64,000 nucleotides of DNA, from assembly GCF_002115825.1 (NCBI RefSeq), contig NZ_JFJZ01000023.1, positions 1 through 64,000 of the forward strand, read 5' to 3'. The position numbers and the translations under genes were made by a program. This document shows, in pieces, positions 1 to 9,413 of this stretch (position 1 is the first letter of the stretch; every line of letters starts with the position of its first letter). Below the pieces are notes generated by a model. That model did no database searches. It was not told the origin of the DNA and saw nothing but the letters and a program-made list of their open reading frames with translations. Origin of the DNA: Thalassospira sp. MCCC 1A01428 (GTDB lineage: Bacteria > Pseudomonadota > Alphaproteobacteria > Rhodospirillales > Thalassospiraceae).

Positions 1-48
1 TTAATGAGTCCTGAGCCTAGCTATCGGGTGCGGATGCCGAACCTGGTT

Positions 49-1518
49 TTATTCGTCACTGTGAACAGACCAGCGCAGAGTGGTTTCCTTGCCCGCAGGC
101 AGGGTGATTTGCCATTTAACCTGCCCTGCCTCAAGATTCTGATGCGGGTTGTTTTCGTCGATAATTTTCCAGTTGGCAGGCAGCGTTTCTTCAACACTCA
201 CCGTTTCATCACGCGGACCACTGTTTTTTAAGGTCCATTCCAGGGTTGCGGCAACTTCGTCGGGCAGGTTTTTACGTGCCTGGCGGTCATAGGAAACCAC
301 ATGGCGGCTGCCGGTAATGTCGCTTGCCTGGCCCAGTGTCAGGTGGGCTTTTTCGCCCGCCGGGGTCAGGTTGATCTGGTCTTCGCCCAAAAATGTCGCA
401 ATGCCATCGGTATCATTGGCATAAATGCGAATTTGTCCTGCCGGCCACGGGCTTTGTTTGTCCGTTCCGCCATCATTTTCGATGGTTAACTGCAATTCTG
501 GCCGGATAAAATCCTGACTTGTGTCTTTGCCGCTGTAATAAATGGATGTGTTGCCATAAAAGGTCATTTCGCGCTGTGCCTTGATCTGGCGGTTATCAAG
601 CAGCGGCAGGGTAACGGCATCGCCGTTTTTCATGTTCAGGCCGTTATAGGGGCCATAAACATGCAGGTTTTCAAATTTGCTGCGGTCGGCTTGCCCGCCC
701 ATGCTGTCGGCGCTGGCCGACATCAGCATTTCGGTACGCATGGCTTTCGCCATTGGCCGGGGTGAATTCTGGTTGGGGTCACCGGCGATCAGTTGCAGGT
801 TGGCATTTTTAATGTCACCGCCGCTGTTATTAACGATGCGCGCGCGTGCGCCAAGGTCCAGTGTGCCGGTTTTGCTGTCATAATGCCCGACATAGGCGGT
901 TTGCCAGCTAATGCCGCCAATCAGATAGGCCAGCGATACATGGTCGGTCGCGGCTGATGTGCGAATGGTGGCATCAAGGGACGGGCGGGTTGTATAATCA
1001 TCGGGAAGGGCAGGCATGACGATGTTTTGCGTTGGCACATATTCAATGCCATCGGCGGTTTTAACCAATGCCTGACCATTAAGAGCGACCAGTGTTGCGC
1101 TAATCAGGTCATCATCCCGGCGGATTTTAATATCCTTGCCAATAAACTGCTGCAACAGGGCATACCCGCCGCGGGGGCCGGTTGGCTCGGTTGTGGTGAT
1201 GAGTTGCAGATTGGCAGTTTTATCTGCCCCGATCAGCAAGGAATCATCAAGCAGGGTTTCTGGCAAATCCATGATTTTAAGGGTCTGACGACCTGCCGAA
1301 AGTGATGCCTGGCGTTGTTCGGCGATCATGGTCAGATTGCCGGGGTAAACCGTCATGCGCAATTTTGTACGATCGGACGCAGCCAACGGCACCGAGGTTT
1401 CGGCATTGTCGGCTGCATCGGCAGCCTGGGCATCGGAAATGGACAAATCGGGCGCCCCGAACAGGGTTGCGCCCAGAATGGTTGCAAGAACAAGACGATT
1501 GCGCAGTTCTGATGCCAT
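49..1518 (-). CDS. Exported DUF4139 domain protein
   Basis: A 489-residue protein with an N-terminal signal peptide: a hydrophobic stretch at about residues 9-25, then an Ala-rich cleavage region ending near residue 32. The C-terminal two thirds match the DUF4139 family, recognisable from the 'SWQTAYVGHYD...ARARIVNNSGGDIKNA' style of segment around residues 200-240 and a beta-rich remainder. The ATG at 1518 has an AAGGA ribosome-binding site 7 bases upstream. Family members are secreted or periplasmic and their biochemical role is not established. It stands alone, separated from fliW upstream by a terminator, with nothing complete downstream in the window. The family call is fairly sure; no function can be given. 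Confidence 0.75.
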   Translation of the reverse strand: MASELRNRLVLATILGATLFGAPDLSISDAQAADAADNAETSVPLAASDRTKLRMTVYPGNLTMIAEQRQASLSAGRQTLKIMDLPETLLDDSLLIGADKTANLQLITTTEPTGPRGGYALLQQFIGKDIKIRRDDDLISATLVALNGQALVKTADGIEYVPTQNIVMPALPDDYTTRPSLDATIRTSAATDHVSLAYLIGGISWQTAYVGHYDSKTGTLDLGARARIVNNSGGDIKNANLQLIAGDPNQNSPRPMAKAMRTEMLMSASADSMGGQADRSKFENLHVYGPYNGLNMKNGDAVTLPLLDNRQIKAQREMTFYGNTSIYYSGKDTSQDFIRPELQLTIENDGGTDKQSPWPAGQIRIYANDTDGIATFLGEDQINLTPAGEKAHLTLGQASDITGSRHVVSYDRQARKNLPDEVAATLEWTLKNSGPRDETVSVEETLPANWKIIDENNPHQNLEAGQVKWQITLPAGKETTLRWSVHSDE

Positions 1519-1709
1519 GAAAGGGTCCTTTTGACGTATGACAGCCGTTTGGGCCTGAATGGGTTTTAATAACAGGCAGTGTGGCGGGCAAACATGGCAT
1601 CAAAAAGGAAAACAGCATTTATTTTGCCTGATACCCGGTAACAAGTTTTTGAAATGTTTGCGGCAATTGGTGTTGATACGATTAAAAAACGAATTTCCAT
1701 TTATCACAA

Positions 1710-1741
1710 AAAAGGAAGATCCCGGGCTGGATCTTCCTTTT
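1710..1741 (-). terminator. Intrinsic terminator downstream of fliW
   Basis: A perfect 13-bp inverted repeat (1710-1722 with 1729-1741) and a 6-base loop. Read on the minus strand it is followed by a run of six T. It lies between fliW (ends 1801) and the DUF4139 gene (starts 1518), so it should end the fliW transcript. Confidence 0.85.
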
Positions 1742-1800
1742 GGGGCGACATATCGCCTGGTTGTGGCCGTGTGCGATTGTGATGGGCGGCAAAAGTGGAT

Positions 1801-2289
1801 TTACACCGTTAACGGATGGCGGAAATCATATTGTGGCTGGTTTAGTCGCACCTGAAAGGCTGTTTGGCGGTTCGTGTCGATCAGGATAGGCGCGCGCAAA
1901 TTAACGGTCATTTCCACGTCTTGCGCCCCTTCGGCTTTTTGCAGGGTTATGATCAGGATAATGGCCAGATTTTCCTGCGCAATGCCATGGGACGCGGCAA
2001 GCGGATCAATATCTTCATGCGCAATCAGGCTGCTTTCGGCATTATAGGGCGCAACGATAAAGGCAAGTTCCGGATCGGTCAGGCATTGTAACAGTTTGAA
2101 CGAATTGGATATTTCGCTTGGGAAATTTGCAAGGGCAAATACGTTGTTATCAGAAAAACCGCTTAGCCCGGCAGGCATGTAAATTGCTTTGTCCCAGCGA
2201 AATTCGCGATCCCCCATCAGGGTCGAGATGGTAATTGTCTGCGGTATATTGTTTTCGTTCAATTCATCGCGGATGATATTTTCTAACAT
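1801..2289 (-). CDS. fliW: Flagellar assembly factor FliW
   Basis: A 162-residue protein with the FliW pattern: a 'PAGLSGF' motif near residue 40, 'LLQCLTDPELAFIVAPY' near residues 65-80, then 'MTVNLRAPILID' and a terminal 'YDFRHPL'. In other bacteria FliW binds flagellin and antagonises the translational repressor CsrA, so flagellin synthesis is coupled to filament export. I chose the ATG at 2289 because a GGAG sequence lies 7 bases upstream; a TTG four codons earlier is the only longer option. No flagellar gene and no csrA lies nearby, so the gene is monocistronic here, ending at the terminator at 1710-1741. Confidence 0.85.
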   Translation of the reverse strand: MLENIIRDELNENNIPQTITISTLMGDREFRWDKAIYMPAGLSGFSDNNVFALANFPSEISNSFKLLQCLTDPELAFIVAPYNAESSLIAHEDIDPLAASHGIAQENLAIILIITLQKAEGAQDVEMTVNLRAPILIDTNRQTAFQVRLNQPQYDFRHPLTV

Positions 2290-2553
2290 GCCTCGCTCCA
2301 ATACCGTTTCCTGCTGTCTTTTCGTGGCAGCTATTCAAGCATATATTGGCGTGCGGTGCGTGCAGGTAAAGCAACCAGATGAATTTTTATGAAAATAAAA
2401 TGTGAAATTGCACCAAAACCGGGTGTGCCCTTAAACAGGGCAAGGTGGTAGCGCCCTTGGGCGGGCTCATGGGCTTAACCACAACGACCCGCTATTGCAG
2501 GTTCGGCCAACCAGGCCCTGTTTTGAGATGAAATTCCTGGGCAGATGCTTATA

Positions 2554-3942
2554 TCACACGGCGAGGGTTGATTTTGTGCGTTTACGCGATTGAAACCGGA
2601 CAGGGATCGGGGCGGAAAACCCTTTGACGCGAATGGTATCCCGGCTTGGCAGGGCATTTAGAAACATGTGACCGGTGCGGGGTAACTCTTTTTCAAGCTG
2701 GCGGGCGAAATCCTCGCTCATGACAAGTTCGGCATTGAGGGTGCGGGTTGCCCGTTCCAGTCGGCTGGCAAGGTTAACCGTTGCGCCAATTACCGCAGGC
2801 GTAACCGATTCGCCTTCGCCAATATCGCCAACCACCGCCGGGCCATAATGCAAACCTACGCCAATGCGCAATGGCAAGGTGCTATCGGCGGGGTCCTGTG
2901 CGTGCCAGTCGCGAATACGTTCAATCATCGCCTGGGCCGCCGACAGGGCATTGGCGGTGGGGCACGACATGGCATCAAAGGCACCAAAGCTGGCCATCAT
3001 GGCATCGCCGATATATTTTTCGACAATCCCGCCATAGGACGCAACCTGTGTGGTCATGGTGCCATGAAACCGGTTAAGAAGGCGCATGACATCTTGCGGG
3101 TCACGGTTTTCGGCATAGCTGGAAAAGCCGATAATATCGGCAAACAGCACCACACATTCGCGCCGTTCACCAATGCGGATCGGTTCGTCGCGTTCAGCCA
3201 GCTGGTCGGCCAGGGCCGCAGGGAAATAGCGCGCAAGATTGCCATGTGCGCGTTCGGCGGCGGCAAACTGGCGGATCAGAATACGCAGCCTTGCCACCAT
3301 CACAGCACAGGCCAGGGTAAAGACAACAACAATCACCACCTGTTCGGCAAGTGCCGATACATCCAGATATTCCGGCCGGTTATAAAGCGGCACCTGGCCG
3401 TTTTCACCGGGGCTCCATTGGTCGCCAAAATGCTGCGAAATCAGGATGCCGGGCCGATTAACCAGCCAGATAATGCCGATGACCCAGGCATTGAACAACC
3501 ATAGGCCGAACCATAAAATCAGGCGTGGTGAAAAGGTCAGAATAACCAGCGCCATCATGATCATGGAAAAGACGATGCCACGATCACGCGCAACAAAACT
3601 GTATACCCATGCTTCGTGGTCGATCAGCGGGTGGCGCGGGTCTGGCACGACCGAGACATACACAATCAGCAAGGCATCGGTGATGGCCAGCACATAGAGC
3701 AGCCAGCGCCAGTTATGCCCGCGATAGGCGACAAATATTTGAATGGCAACGCCGGGAATAAACCACGTCAACACCTCCAGCAGCGAATACAGCTCGCCGC
3801 TGGGGGTGTTGGATTTGCTAAACAGCAACAGGATGAAAGCCAGCATGGCGATGCGCAAAAACGCAACGACAAACAACCCCCGCCGTTCTTCACGGTCGAC
3901 CAGGCGGTCAAACAGGGTTGGTTTTTCAGGACTTGCTTGCAT
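2554..3942 (-). CDS. Membrane class III adenylate/guanylate cyclase
   Basis: About 462 residues. The N-terminal half carries roughly six hydrophobic helices (residues about 23-245). The C-terminal half is a class III nucleotide cyclase domain (about 260-440). Both metal-binding aspartates are present, in 'LFADIIGFS' and 'YIGDAMMASFG', as are the Lys before GDAMMA and the transition-state Asn and Arg in 'VNLASRLE'. The usual purine-selecting Asp before 'VIG' appears to be Thr, so ATP versus GTP preference is uncertain. I chose the Met at 3942, which overlaps the upstream Crp gene by 17 bases; ATGs at 3966 and 3993 would give longer overlaps. The coupling suggests the cyclase product may be the ligand of that regulator. 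Confidence 0.8.
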   Translation of the reverse strand: MQASPEKPTLFDRLVDREERRGLFVVAFLRIAMLAFILLLFSKSNTPSGELYSLLEVLTWFIPGVAIQIFVAYRGHNWRWLLYVLAITDALLIVYVSVVPDPRHPLIDHEAWVYSFVARDRGIVFSMIMMALVILTFSPRLILWFGLWLFNAWVIGIIWLVNRPGILISQHFGDQWSPGENGQVPLYNRPEYLDVSALAEQVVIVVVFTLACAVMVARLRILIRQFAAAERAHGNLARYFPAALADQLAERDEPIRIGERRECVVLFADIIGFSSYAENRDPQDVMRLLNRFHGTMTTQVASYGGIVEKYIGDAMMASFGAFDAMSCPTANALSAAQAMIERIRDWHAQDPADSTLPLRIGVGLHYGPAVVGDIGEGESVTPAVIGATVNLASRLERATRTLNAELVMSEDFARQLEKELPRTGHMFLNALPSRDTIRVKGFSAPIPVRFQSRKRTKSTLAV

Positions 3943-4654
3943 TGGCCAGTAATTCAGCCAGGCCATCCTTGTCACGTATGACCAAACGACCATCGCGGCG
4001 TGTAATCAGGCCGGCTTTTTCCAGTTCCCGCAGCTTTTTGTTTACGGCCTCGCGGGTGACGCCCAGCATATAGCCGAGTTCCTGTTGTGAAAGTGGCAGC
4101 GCAATGCGAATGCCTTCCGGGTCCGGCCCGCCATGACGTTCGGCCAGCCATAGCAGGCGTTTGATCAAACGGGCGGTTAAGTCCAGGAAATTGGCATCTT
4201 CCAGCAGTGCACTGACCCAGCGCAGGCGACGGCACAAAAGGGCCGTGATGTGGCGGCGCAATTCGGTTTCGCGGTCAAAAATCTCGAAGAAATTATCCCG
4301 CGAAATATAAAGCAGCCGCGTAGGGCCAACCGCACGCGCACTTGCCGTGCGTGGTTCGCTGTCAAGCAAGGCGATTTCGCCAAAAACAGCGCCGGGTGCC
4401 AGCACGTTAAGGACAATTTCCTTGCCCGAACCTGACAGGCTGGAAATACGGATTTTGCCTGCCTCAACGGCATAAAGCCCATCGGCAGGGTCACCTTTTT
4501 CAAACAATAAATCACCGTCCGCCAACCGTTTGATGGTGGCGGATTCTGATAATTGCTCCAGCAGGGCCGGATCAAGGTCTTCGAATAAAAAGCTACCTGC
4601 GAGAATGCGCGAGGCGACTTTTGCAAACTGTGGTGGTGTTGTGAAACTGTTCAC
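3926..4654 (-). CDS. Crp/Fnr-family transcriptional regulator
   Basis: About 242 residues: a cyclic-nucleotide-binding beta-barrel (about 15-130) and a C-terminal winged helix (about 165-235, 'LSQQELGYMLGVTREAVNKK'). The phosphate-binding cassette 'GEIALLDSEPRTASA' keeps the Glu and Arg-Thr that bind cAMP in true CRP proteins. No cysteine cluster of the FNR type is seen, so a cyclic nucleotide is a more likely ligand than an Fe-S cluster. The start is the GTG at 4654, preceded by GAGGA about 4 bases upstream; an ATG at 4771 would add 39 unlikely residues. It is first in an overlapping pair with the nucleotide cyclase. The specific ligand is inferred. Confidence 0.85.
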   Translation of the reverse strand: MNSFTTPPQFAKVASRILAGSFLFEDLDPALLEQLSESATIKRLADGDLLFEKGDPADGLYAVEAGKIRISSLSGSGKEIVLNVLAPGAVFGEIALLDSEPRTASARAVGPTRLLYISRDNFFEIFDRETELRRHITALLCRRLRWVSALLEDANFLDLTARLIKRLLWLAERHGGPDPEGIRIALPLSQQELGYMLGVTREAVNKKLRELEKAGLITRRDGRLVIRDKDGLAELLANASKS

Positions 4655-5046
4655 TGCGTCCTCAGGGGAGAAGGCGTAACGTAAGGATCGGAGACTACCG
4701 AAGTTCCAACGTATCACGAAAAGGTACATAAGCGGCAAGCCTTTTGCCCGGTCTTTCTGTGGCTTGCACAAAAAAGTGTGCTTTTTGCGTGATATTCACC
4801 CGGATACTGGTGTCTTTTGGCGGCAATCGGACTCCCCGGATTGTCGCCATGCCGGAATATCGTTGCCAGTTGCGTTTTCCCCGAGATGTGATTGGCATAA
4901 ATATCGTTCCGGTAAGCTCGATGTTATCAATCTTGCTTTTTCCGGTCTCGCTGTTCGCAGTGGGGCCGGATTTTTTTTTGATGGCAGGTTATTGCACCAG
5001 GGCGCAACGGATAAAATACCGTTATTTATGCGGCGATATTGACTTG
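4655..5046. other. Intergenic region upstream of the Crp gene
   Basis: 392 bases without a convincing gene. It should hold the promoter of the Crp/cyclase pair on the minus strand. A T-tract of nine bases (about 4972-4980) follows a GC-rich stretch on the plus strand but no plus-strand gene needs a terminator there. I see no clear operator or recR terminator. Confidence 0.5.
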
Positions 5047-5634
5047 TTAGCTGCGCGCACGCAGGGCGGCAGTAAGGGTGCCGTCATCAAGATAATCGAG
5101 TTCACCACCAACGGGTACGCCATGCGCCAGCCGGGTGACTTTAACCCCGGTTTCAAGCAGACGTTCGGTAATATAATGGGCAGTGGTTTGTCCATCGACG
5201 GTCAGGTTTGTGGCTAGAATCACCTCATTGACGCCGGTTTCGACCACACGTGATACAAGCTGGTCAATGCGCAAATCTTCGGGGCCGATGCCATCAAGCG
5301 GGGATAATGTGCCGCCCAAAACATGATACAACCCCTTAAACGATGATCCGCGTTCCAGCGCCCATAAATCCTGCACTTCCTCGACCACGCAAATCATGTC
5401 GCGCTGGCGATTGTGGCTTGCGCAGATATGACAGGGATCGGTCACATCGACATTGCCGCAAACGGCGCAGTTGGTCATGGCACGTGCTGTTTCTTCAAGG
5501 GCGTGGGCCAGCGGTATCATCAGGGTTTCGGGTTTTTTCAACATCTGCAATACCGCGCGTCGGGCCGAACGTGGGCCAAGGCCGGGTAACCGGGCCAGCA
5601 ATTTGATCAGATTGTCTATTTCCCGTCCTGTCAT
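5047..5634 (-). CDS. recR: Recombination mediator RecR
   Basis: 195 residues, the usual RecR length. In order: an N-terminal helix-hairpin-helix ('[13 protein letters not shown]'), a four-cysteine zinc finger ('[16 protein letters not shown]', about residues 57-72), and a Toprim domain ('[16 protein letters not shown]', then '[19 protein letters not shown]'). RecR works with RecO and RecF to load RecA at single-strand gaps. The ATG at 5634 has an AGGA site just upstream. It is last in the ffs-dnaX-ybaB-recR series, but a terminator lies between ybaB and recR, so part of its expression may come from its own promoter. Confidence 0.97.
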   Translation of the reverse strand: MTGREIDNLIKLLARLPGLGPRSARRAVLQMLKKPETLMIPLAHALEETARAMTNCAVCGNVDVTDPCHICASHNRQRDMICVVEEVQDLWALERGSSFKGLYHVLGGTLSPLDGIGPEDLRIDQLVSRVVETGVNEVILATNLTVDGQTTAHYITERLLETGVKVTRLAHGVPVGGELDYLDDGTLTAALRARS

Positions 5635-5676
5635 GATTTTCCTGTATCACAGATGGCAATGCGTCATTTCTGGCAC

Positions 5677-5706
5677 AAAAATAAAGGGCGGCGCAATGCC
5701 GCCCTT
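5677..5706 (-). terminator. Intrinsic terminator after ybaB
   Basis: A 9-bp perfect stem (5684-5692 with 5698-5706) with a 5-base loop. On the minus strand it is followed by an A/T-rich stretch containing five T. It lies between ybaB and recR in the same direction, so it may reduce rather than abolish read-through into recR. Confidence 0.8.
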
Positions 5707-5752
5707 ATATGGCGTCGTTTCCCGGTGTCATTCGCACCGGTAACGGCCCGTT

Positions 5753-6076
5753 TTAAAATGGCAGTTTGAAGCCTTCGGGCAGGTTCATGCCCCCGGTTAC
5801 GTCTTTCATTTTTTCCGAAACCGTGGCTTCGACCTTAACCTTGGCATCGTTATAGGCCGCAACGATCAGGTCTTCGAGGACTTCGACGTCATCCGGATCG
5901 ACAATGGTTTTATCGATGCTAAGGCCGCGCATTTCGCCTTTGCCATTCAACATTACCTTGACCATGCCGGCACCGGACTGGCCTTCAACTTCCAGCTCAA
6001 CCAGTTTTTCCTGCATTTCCTGCATTTTGGACTGCATCTGCTGGGCTTGTTTCATCATCCCTGCAAGGTTCTTCAT
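5753..6076 (-). CDS. ybaB: YbaB/EbfC nucleoid-associated protein
   Basis: 107 residues, typical of the family. It begins with a Met/Gln-rich amphipathic helix ('[19 protein letters not shown]') and continues with the conserved '[18 protein letters not shown]' strand region and a C-terminal '[10 protein letters not shown]'. Members form dimers that bind DNA and are nearly always encoded between dnaX and recR. The ATG overlaps the dnaX stop codon in an ATGA arrangement (6073-6076), which implies translational coupling. A strong terminator follows. Confidence 0.95.
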   Translation of the reverse strand: MKNLAGMMKQAQQMQSKMQEMQEKLVELEVEGQSGAGMVKVMLNGKGEMRGLSIDKTIVDPDDVEVLEDLIVAAYNDAKVKVEATVSEKMKDVTGGMNLPEGFKLPF

Positions 6077-7875
6077 AGCTCGTCGTCTCCTTCGAGATAA
6101 AACGCATCATCATAAACCGACCCACTGTCATCGCCTTCGGCCAGTTCCGGGGTTTGATTTACCGGTAAATGCACCGCGACGATTTTTGACGATGGAAATC
6201 CTTCAAGAACAGCCTTCACCAGCGGATCAAGTGACGCATCCGCCTTGCGCTGTTCAAGTTCTTCAAGTTCCTGTTCTTTCAGGGTAGCGGCACCCTGTTC
6301 GCGCTCGGAAACCGATACAATCCAGCGCTGCCCGGTCAGGCCGTTAAGCGCCTTGATCAGTTGGCTTGATAAATCGGCATTTGCGCCGCGCGCGGGCCGA
6401 AAATCAATTCGGCCTTTCTCAAATTTCACCAGATGAAGATAGTTTTTAACCTGAATTGCCAGACCTGTGGTTTCCCGGTCTGCTGATAGCAAGGCCACCA
6501 CGTCTTCAAGGCTTTCGGGCATTTTGGCATAAACAGGCTGGTCGGCCTGCTGGGGAGCCGGGGCATGTTGGTGTGAAATGGCCCGTGCGGCATTGCCGCC
6601 ACCATTTACAACCTGCATCCGTGGTCCACCACCACCGCCATTGCCGCCGCCGGCGGGGCCGTTATTGCCTGCTGCCGGGCCATTCAGGCCCGATTTCAGC
6701 TTTTTAATCAAATCACCTGGTGATGGCATTTCCGCGGCATAGGCCAGGCGGATCAAAATCATTTCGGCAGCCTGAATCGGCGATGGGGCAATCCGGGTTT
6801 CTTCCAGCCCTTTAAGGAGCATCTGCCACGCGCGGGTCAATTGCGGCATTGCCAGCTTGGCGGCGATTTCGCGGCCCCGTTCACGTTCAATTTGTGAAAC
6901 GCCGGGGTCGTTTGCGGCATCAGGTGCCAGTTTTACCCGGGTTAACCAATGGGTCAGGTCCAGCAAATCCTGCAACATCACGGCCGGGTCACCGCCCAGT
7001 GCATATTGCGCGCCGAGTAATTCCAGGGCTTCGTTGATCTCGCCTTTCATGGTCAGATCAAACAAATCGAAAATGCGGGACCGGTCGGAAAGGCCCAGCA
7101 TGTCACGCACCTGCTGGGTGGTGACCTTGCCCGCGCCATGCGAAATCGCCTGGTCGAGCAGGCTCATGCCATCGCGGACCGAACCATCGGCGGCACGTGC
7201 AATTAACGCCAGAGCTTCGTCTTCAATCTCGGCATTTTCCAGCCCGGCGATGCGCTTGTAATGGGCGACCAGTTCGTCGGTTTGCACCCGGCGCAAATCA
7301 AACCGCTGGCAACGCGACAGCACCGTGATGGGAATTTTGCGAATTTCGGTGGTTGCGAAAATGAATTTCACATGCTCTGGCGGTTCTTCCAGCGTTTTCA
7401 GAAGCGCGTTAAACGCACTTTTCGACAGCATGTGCACTTCGTCGATGATGTAAATCTTGTAACGTGCCGATGTCGGGCGATAGCGCACCCCTTCAATCAA
7501 CTCGCGAATGTCATCAACACCCGTGCGCGACGCGGCGTCCATTTCCATAACATCGACATCGCGGTCTTCGGCAATGGCGCGGCAATGCTGGCAAACCCCG
7601 CAGGGTTCAATGGTGGGGCCACCAGTCCCATCGGGGCCAACGCAGTTAAGTGCGCGCGCAATAATACGTGCCGTGGTGGTTTTACCAATGCCGCGCACCC
7701 CGGTCAGAATAAAGGCATGGGCCAGCCGCCCGCTTTCCAGCGCATTGGAAAGGGTTTTGACCATCGGCCCGTGCCCGATCAGTTCGTCGAACGATTTGGG
7801 CCGATATTTGCGGGCCAGTACCTGATATTCGCTTTTGGGCGTATCTGGGCTGGCGGTCTGGGTCTGATCCGTCAT
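6073..7875 (-). CDS. dnaX: DNA polymerase III subunit gamma/tau
   Basis: 600 residues. The N-terminal AAA+ clamp-loader module has Walker A '[13 protein letters not shown]' (about 59-71), a zinc-binding cysteine cluster 'CGVCQHC' (about 97-103), Walker B 'IIDEVHML' and sensor 1 'FIFATTE'. Domain III spans about 240-370, then comes a Gly-rich, low-complexity linker (about 405-445) and a C-terminal tau-like domain. It loads the sliding clamp and organises the replisome. The linker region has ATT-AAA-AAG (6700-6708 on the complement), which is not a good -1 slippery heptamer, so I would not predict a frameshifted gamma form. It overlaps ybaB by four bases and lies downstream of ffs. Confidence 0.97.
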   Translation of the reverse strand: MTDQTQTASPDTPKSEYQVLARKYRPKSFDELIGHGPMVKTLSNALESGRLAHAFILTGVRGIGKTTTARIIARALNCVGPDGTGGPTIEPCGVCQHCRAIAEDRDVDVMEMDAASRTGVDDIRELIEGVRYRPTSARYKIYIIDEVHMLSKSAFNALLKTLEEPPEHVKFIFATTEIRKIPITVLSRCQRFDLRRVQTDELVAHYKRIAGLENAEIEDEALALIARAADGSVRDGMSLLDQAISHGAGKVTTQQVRDMLGLSDRSRIFDLFDLTMKGEINEALELLGAQYALGGDPAVMLQDLLDLTHWLTRVKLAPDAANDPGVSQIERERGREIAAKLAMPQLTRAWQMLLKGLEETRIAPSPIQAAEMILIRLAYAAEMPSPGDLIKKLKSGLNGPAAGNNGPAGGGNGGGGGPRMQVVNGGGNAARAISHQHAPAPQQADQPVYAKMPESLEDVVALLSADRETTGLAIQVKNYLHLVKFEKGRIDFRPARGANADLSSQLIKALNGLTGQRWIVSVSEREQGAATLKEQELEELEQRKADASLDPLVKAVLEGFPSSKIVAVHLPVNQTPELAEGDDSGSVYDDAFYLEGDDEL

Positions 7876-8156
7876 TCATCCGGTCCGGCATGTTTGTGGT
7901 ACGCGCATGATATGGTGCGCGATTGTGTTTTAACAGCATCGGGCATCACGGGCAAAGGCCGATCTCTGCATTGATGCAGCATTTGCGCCCGTCAGCCCAT
8001 ATATCGATCTGTTTCCTGTCAATATATGGGGCGATTCCGGGTGCCAGCCACTTGCATTTGCACATAAATTTACCCAACGCATGACAACGCCAGCGATAAA
8101 TAAGACAAACCAATATGTGAATATGGAGAAACGCAACCGGAATGGACCGTTGTTGC

Positions 8157-8263
8157 AAGGGTGAGAGACTGGACCGCGACCCGGAAAAACTCGTTACGGC
8201 TGCTACCTTCCGGTCCTGACCGGGTTGGCGAGCGGTCCGTCCACGACCAGCCTCTCGCCCCCT
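8157..8263 (-). ncRNA. ffs: Signal recognition particle RNA (4.5S type)
   Basis: The minus strand carries the conserved SRP domain IV hairpin: a CAGGACCGGAAGGTAGCAGCC-type core (8194-8213), with the GGAA tetraloop and the asymmetric internal loop. It is closed by a long terminal helix in which the 5' GGGGGCGAGAGGCTGG pairs with the 3' CCAGTCTCTCACCC. Length is about 105 nucleotides, as in other small bacterial SRP RNAs. It binds Ffh for co-translational membrane targeting. The position just upstream of dnaX is the usual one in alphaproteobacteria. The ends are placed from the terminal helix and are good to a few bases. Confidence 0.95.
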
Positions 8264-8426
8264 ATATCGCGCAGGGCGTTTAAAAACGCAAGGGCCGATT
8301 GGGAATTTTTATAAAGTCCATGTTCGGCCTTTGCCTGGGCGGGGTTGGCGGTCTAATCTCTGGCAAATTTAAATGTACGGCTGGCGCACAACATGGGCTG
8401 CGGCGGTCATTATTTGCAGGTAGGAA

Positions 8427-9353
8427 ATGGAACAGTTGTTTTATGCGTCTGTCGGGTTTGATCGCGACGCAGAAATTCGCGGTTCATCGCGGTGGCGGCA
8501 ACAGGTTTTGCGCGAATCCGATGTACGTATTCTGATATGCCATGGCGGTGACCCGTTATTTGTCCAGCCCGAGGAAAGCGGCGAACATGATATTGTCATG
8601 CTTGATGCGGCCCGGCTGTTGCAGCTTGATTTTGATCACGAAGCAGCAAACTGGGCCTATCTTGGGCGCCATGCCAGCGGGCCGGTCGTCGCCCTTGATG
8701 TATCGCCACTTGAAACCGATCGCGAACAGGCAGCCAGCGCGCTTAACGGGGCCTTTGGCGATATGCGCACCCGCATGGCGGCCTTGCCCCACGAGGAAGC
8801 CGCCCTTGCCGCACAGGCGCGTGCTTTGTTTTTATGGCAGGCACGGCACCGGTTTTGCGGGGTGTGCGGCCATCCTAATCATATCGCCGAGGCGGGCTAT
8901 CGGTTGCAATGTTCCAATCAGGCCTGTGGCACTGCGCATTTTCCGCGGACCGACCCGGCGGTGATCATGCTGGTGCATCATGATGACCATGTTTTGCTGG
9001 CACGTTCGCCGCAATTTCTACCCGATATGGTGTCGGTGCTTGCGGGTTTTGTCGAGCCGGGCGAAACCCTGGAGCAGGCGGTGCAGCGAGAAGTGTTTGA
9101 AGAAGTAGGCATTCGCACAAAAATGCCGCGTTATATTGCGTCTCAACCCTGGCCTTTTCCGGGTTCTTTGATGTTGGGTTTTGTGTGTGAAGCCGAAGAT
9201 ACCAACATCACAATCGATAATAACGAAATTGAATATGCGATGTGGGTGCATCGCAATGATGTGCATGATCTGGGCAACCGGGGTATCAAGTTACCGCGCG
9301 AAATCTCGATTGCACGTTATTTGCTGGAAAACTGGACGCAGGGTCGTATTTGA
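8427..9353 (+). CDS. nudC: NAD(+)/NADH diphosphatase NudC
   Basis: 308 residues. An N-terminal NudC-type domain is followed by a four-cysteine zinc ribbon ('CGVCGHPN' then 'CSNQACG', about 143-170), then a Nudix domain with the box 'GFVEPGETLEQAVQREVFEEVG' in which the catalytic REVxEE-type glutamates are present. The downstream 'SQPWPFPGS' is the signature that separates NADH pyrophosphatases from other Nudix enzymes. It hydrolyses NAD(H) to NMN(H) and AMP, and in E. coli also removes NAD caps from RNA. The ATG at 8427 has AGG-rich sequence just upstream. It is divergent from ffs and appears to be a single gene. Confidence 0.95.
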   Translation: MEQLFYASVGFDRDAEIRGSSRWRQQVLRESDVRILICHGGDPLFVQPEESGEHDIVMLDAARLLQLDFDHEAANWAYLGRHASGPVVALDVSPLETDREQAASALNGAFGDMRTRMAALPHEEAALAAQARALFLWQARHRFCGVCGHPNHIAEAGYRLQCSNQACGTAHFPRTDPAVIMLVHHDDHVLLARSPQFLPDMVSVLAGFVEPGETLEQAVQREVFEEVGIRTKMPRYIASQPWPFPGSLMLGFVCEAEDTNITIDNNEIEYAMWVHRNDVHDLGNRGIKLPREISIARYLLENWTQGRI

Positions 9354-9413
9354 ATTTAACTTTCCCAAATATAGTCAGATCACCAAAATAAACTGACCTT
9401 ATATGTGAGGAAA

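Noticed and set aside
2848-3504. 218-codon plus-strand open frame
   Set aside because: It is antisense to the cyclase gene, with no domain and no ribosome-binding site; a codon-bias shadow.
4744-5217. 157-codon plus-strand open frame
   Set aside because: It runs into recR antisense and has no family features.
6700-6708. A-rich ATT-AAA-AAG in dnaX as a programmed frameshift site
   Set aside because: The heptamer is T AAA AAG, which does not allow good P-site re-pairing after a -1 slip. No strong downstream hairpin was seen.
8000-8031. Inverted repeat CCATATAT/ATATATGG between ffs and dnaX as a terminator
   Set aside because: The loop is long and there is no T-tract on either strand. It includes a TTGACA but the nearest TATATG is only 13 bases away, so a promoter call is also weak.
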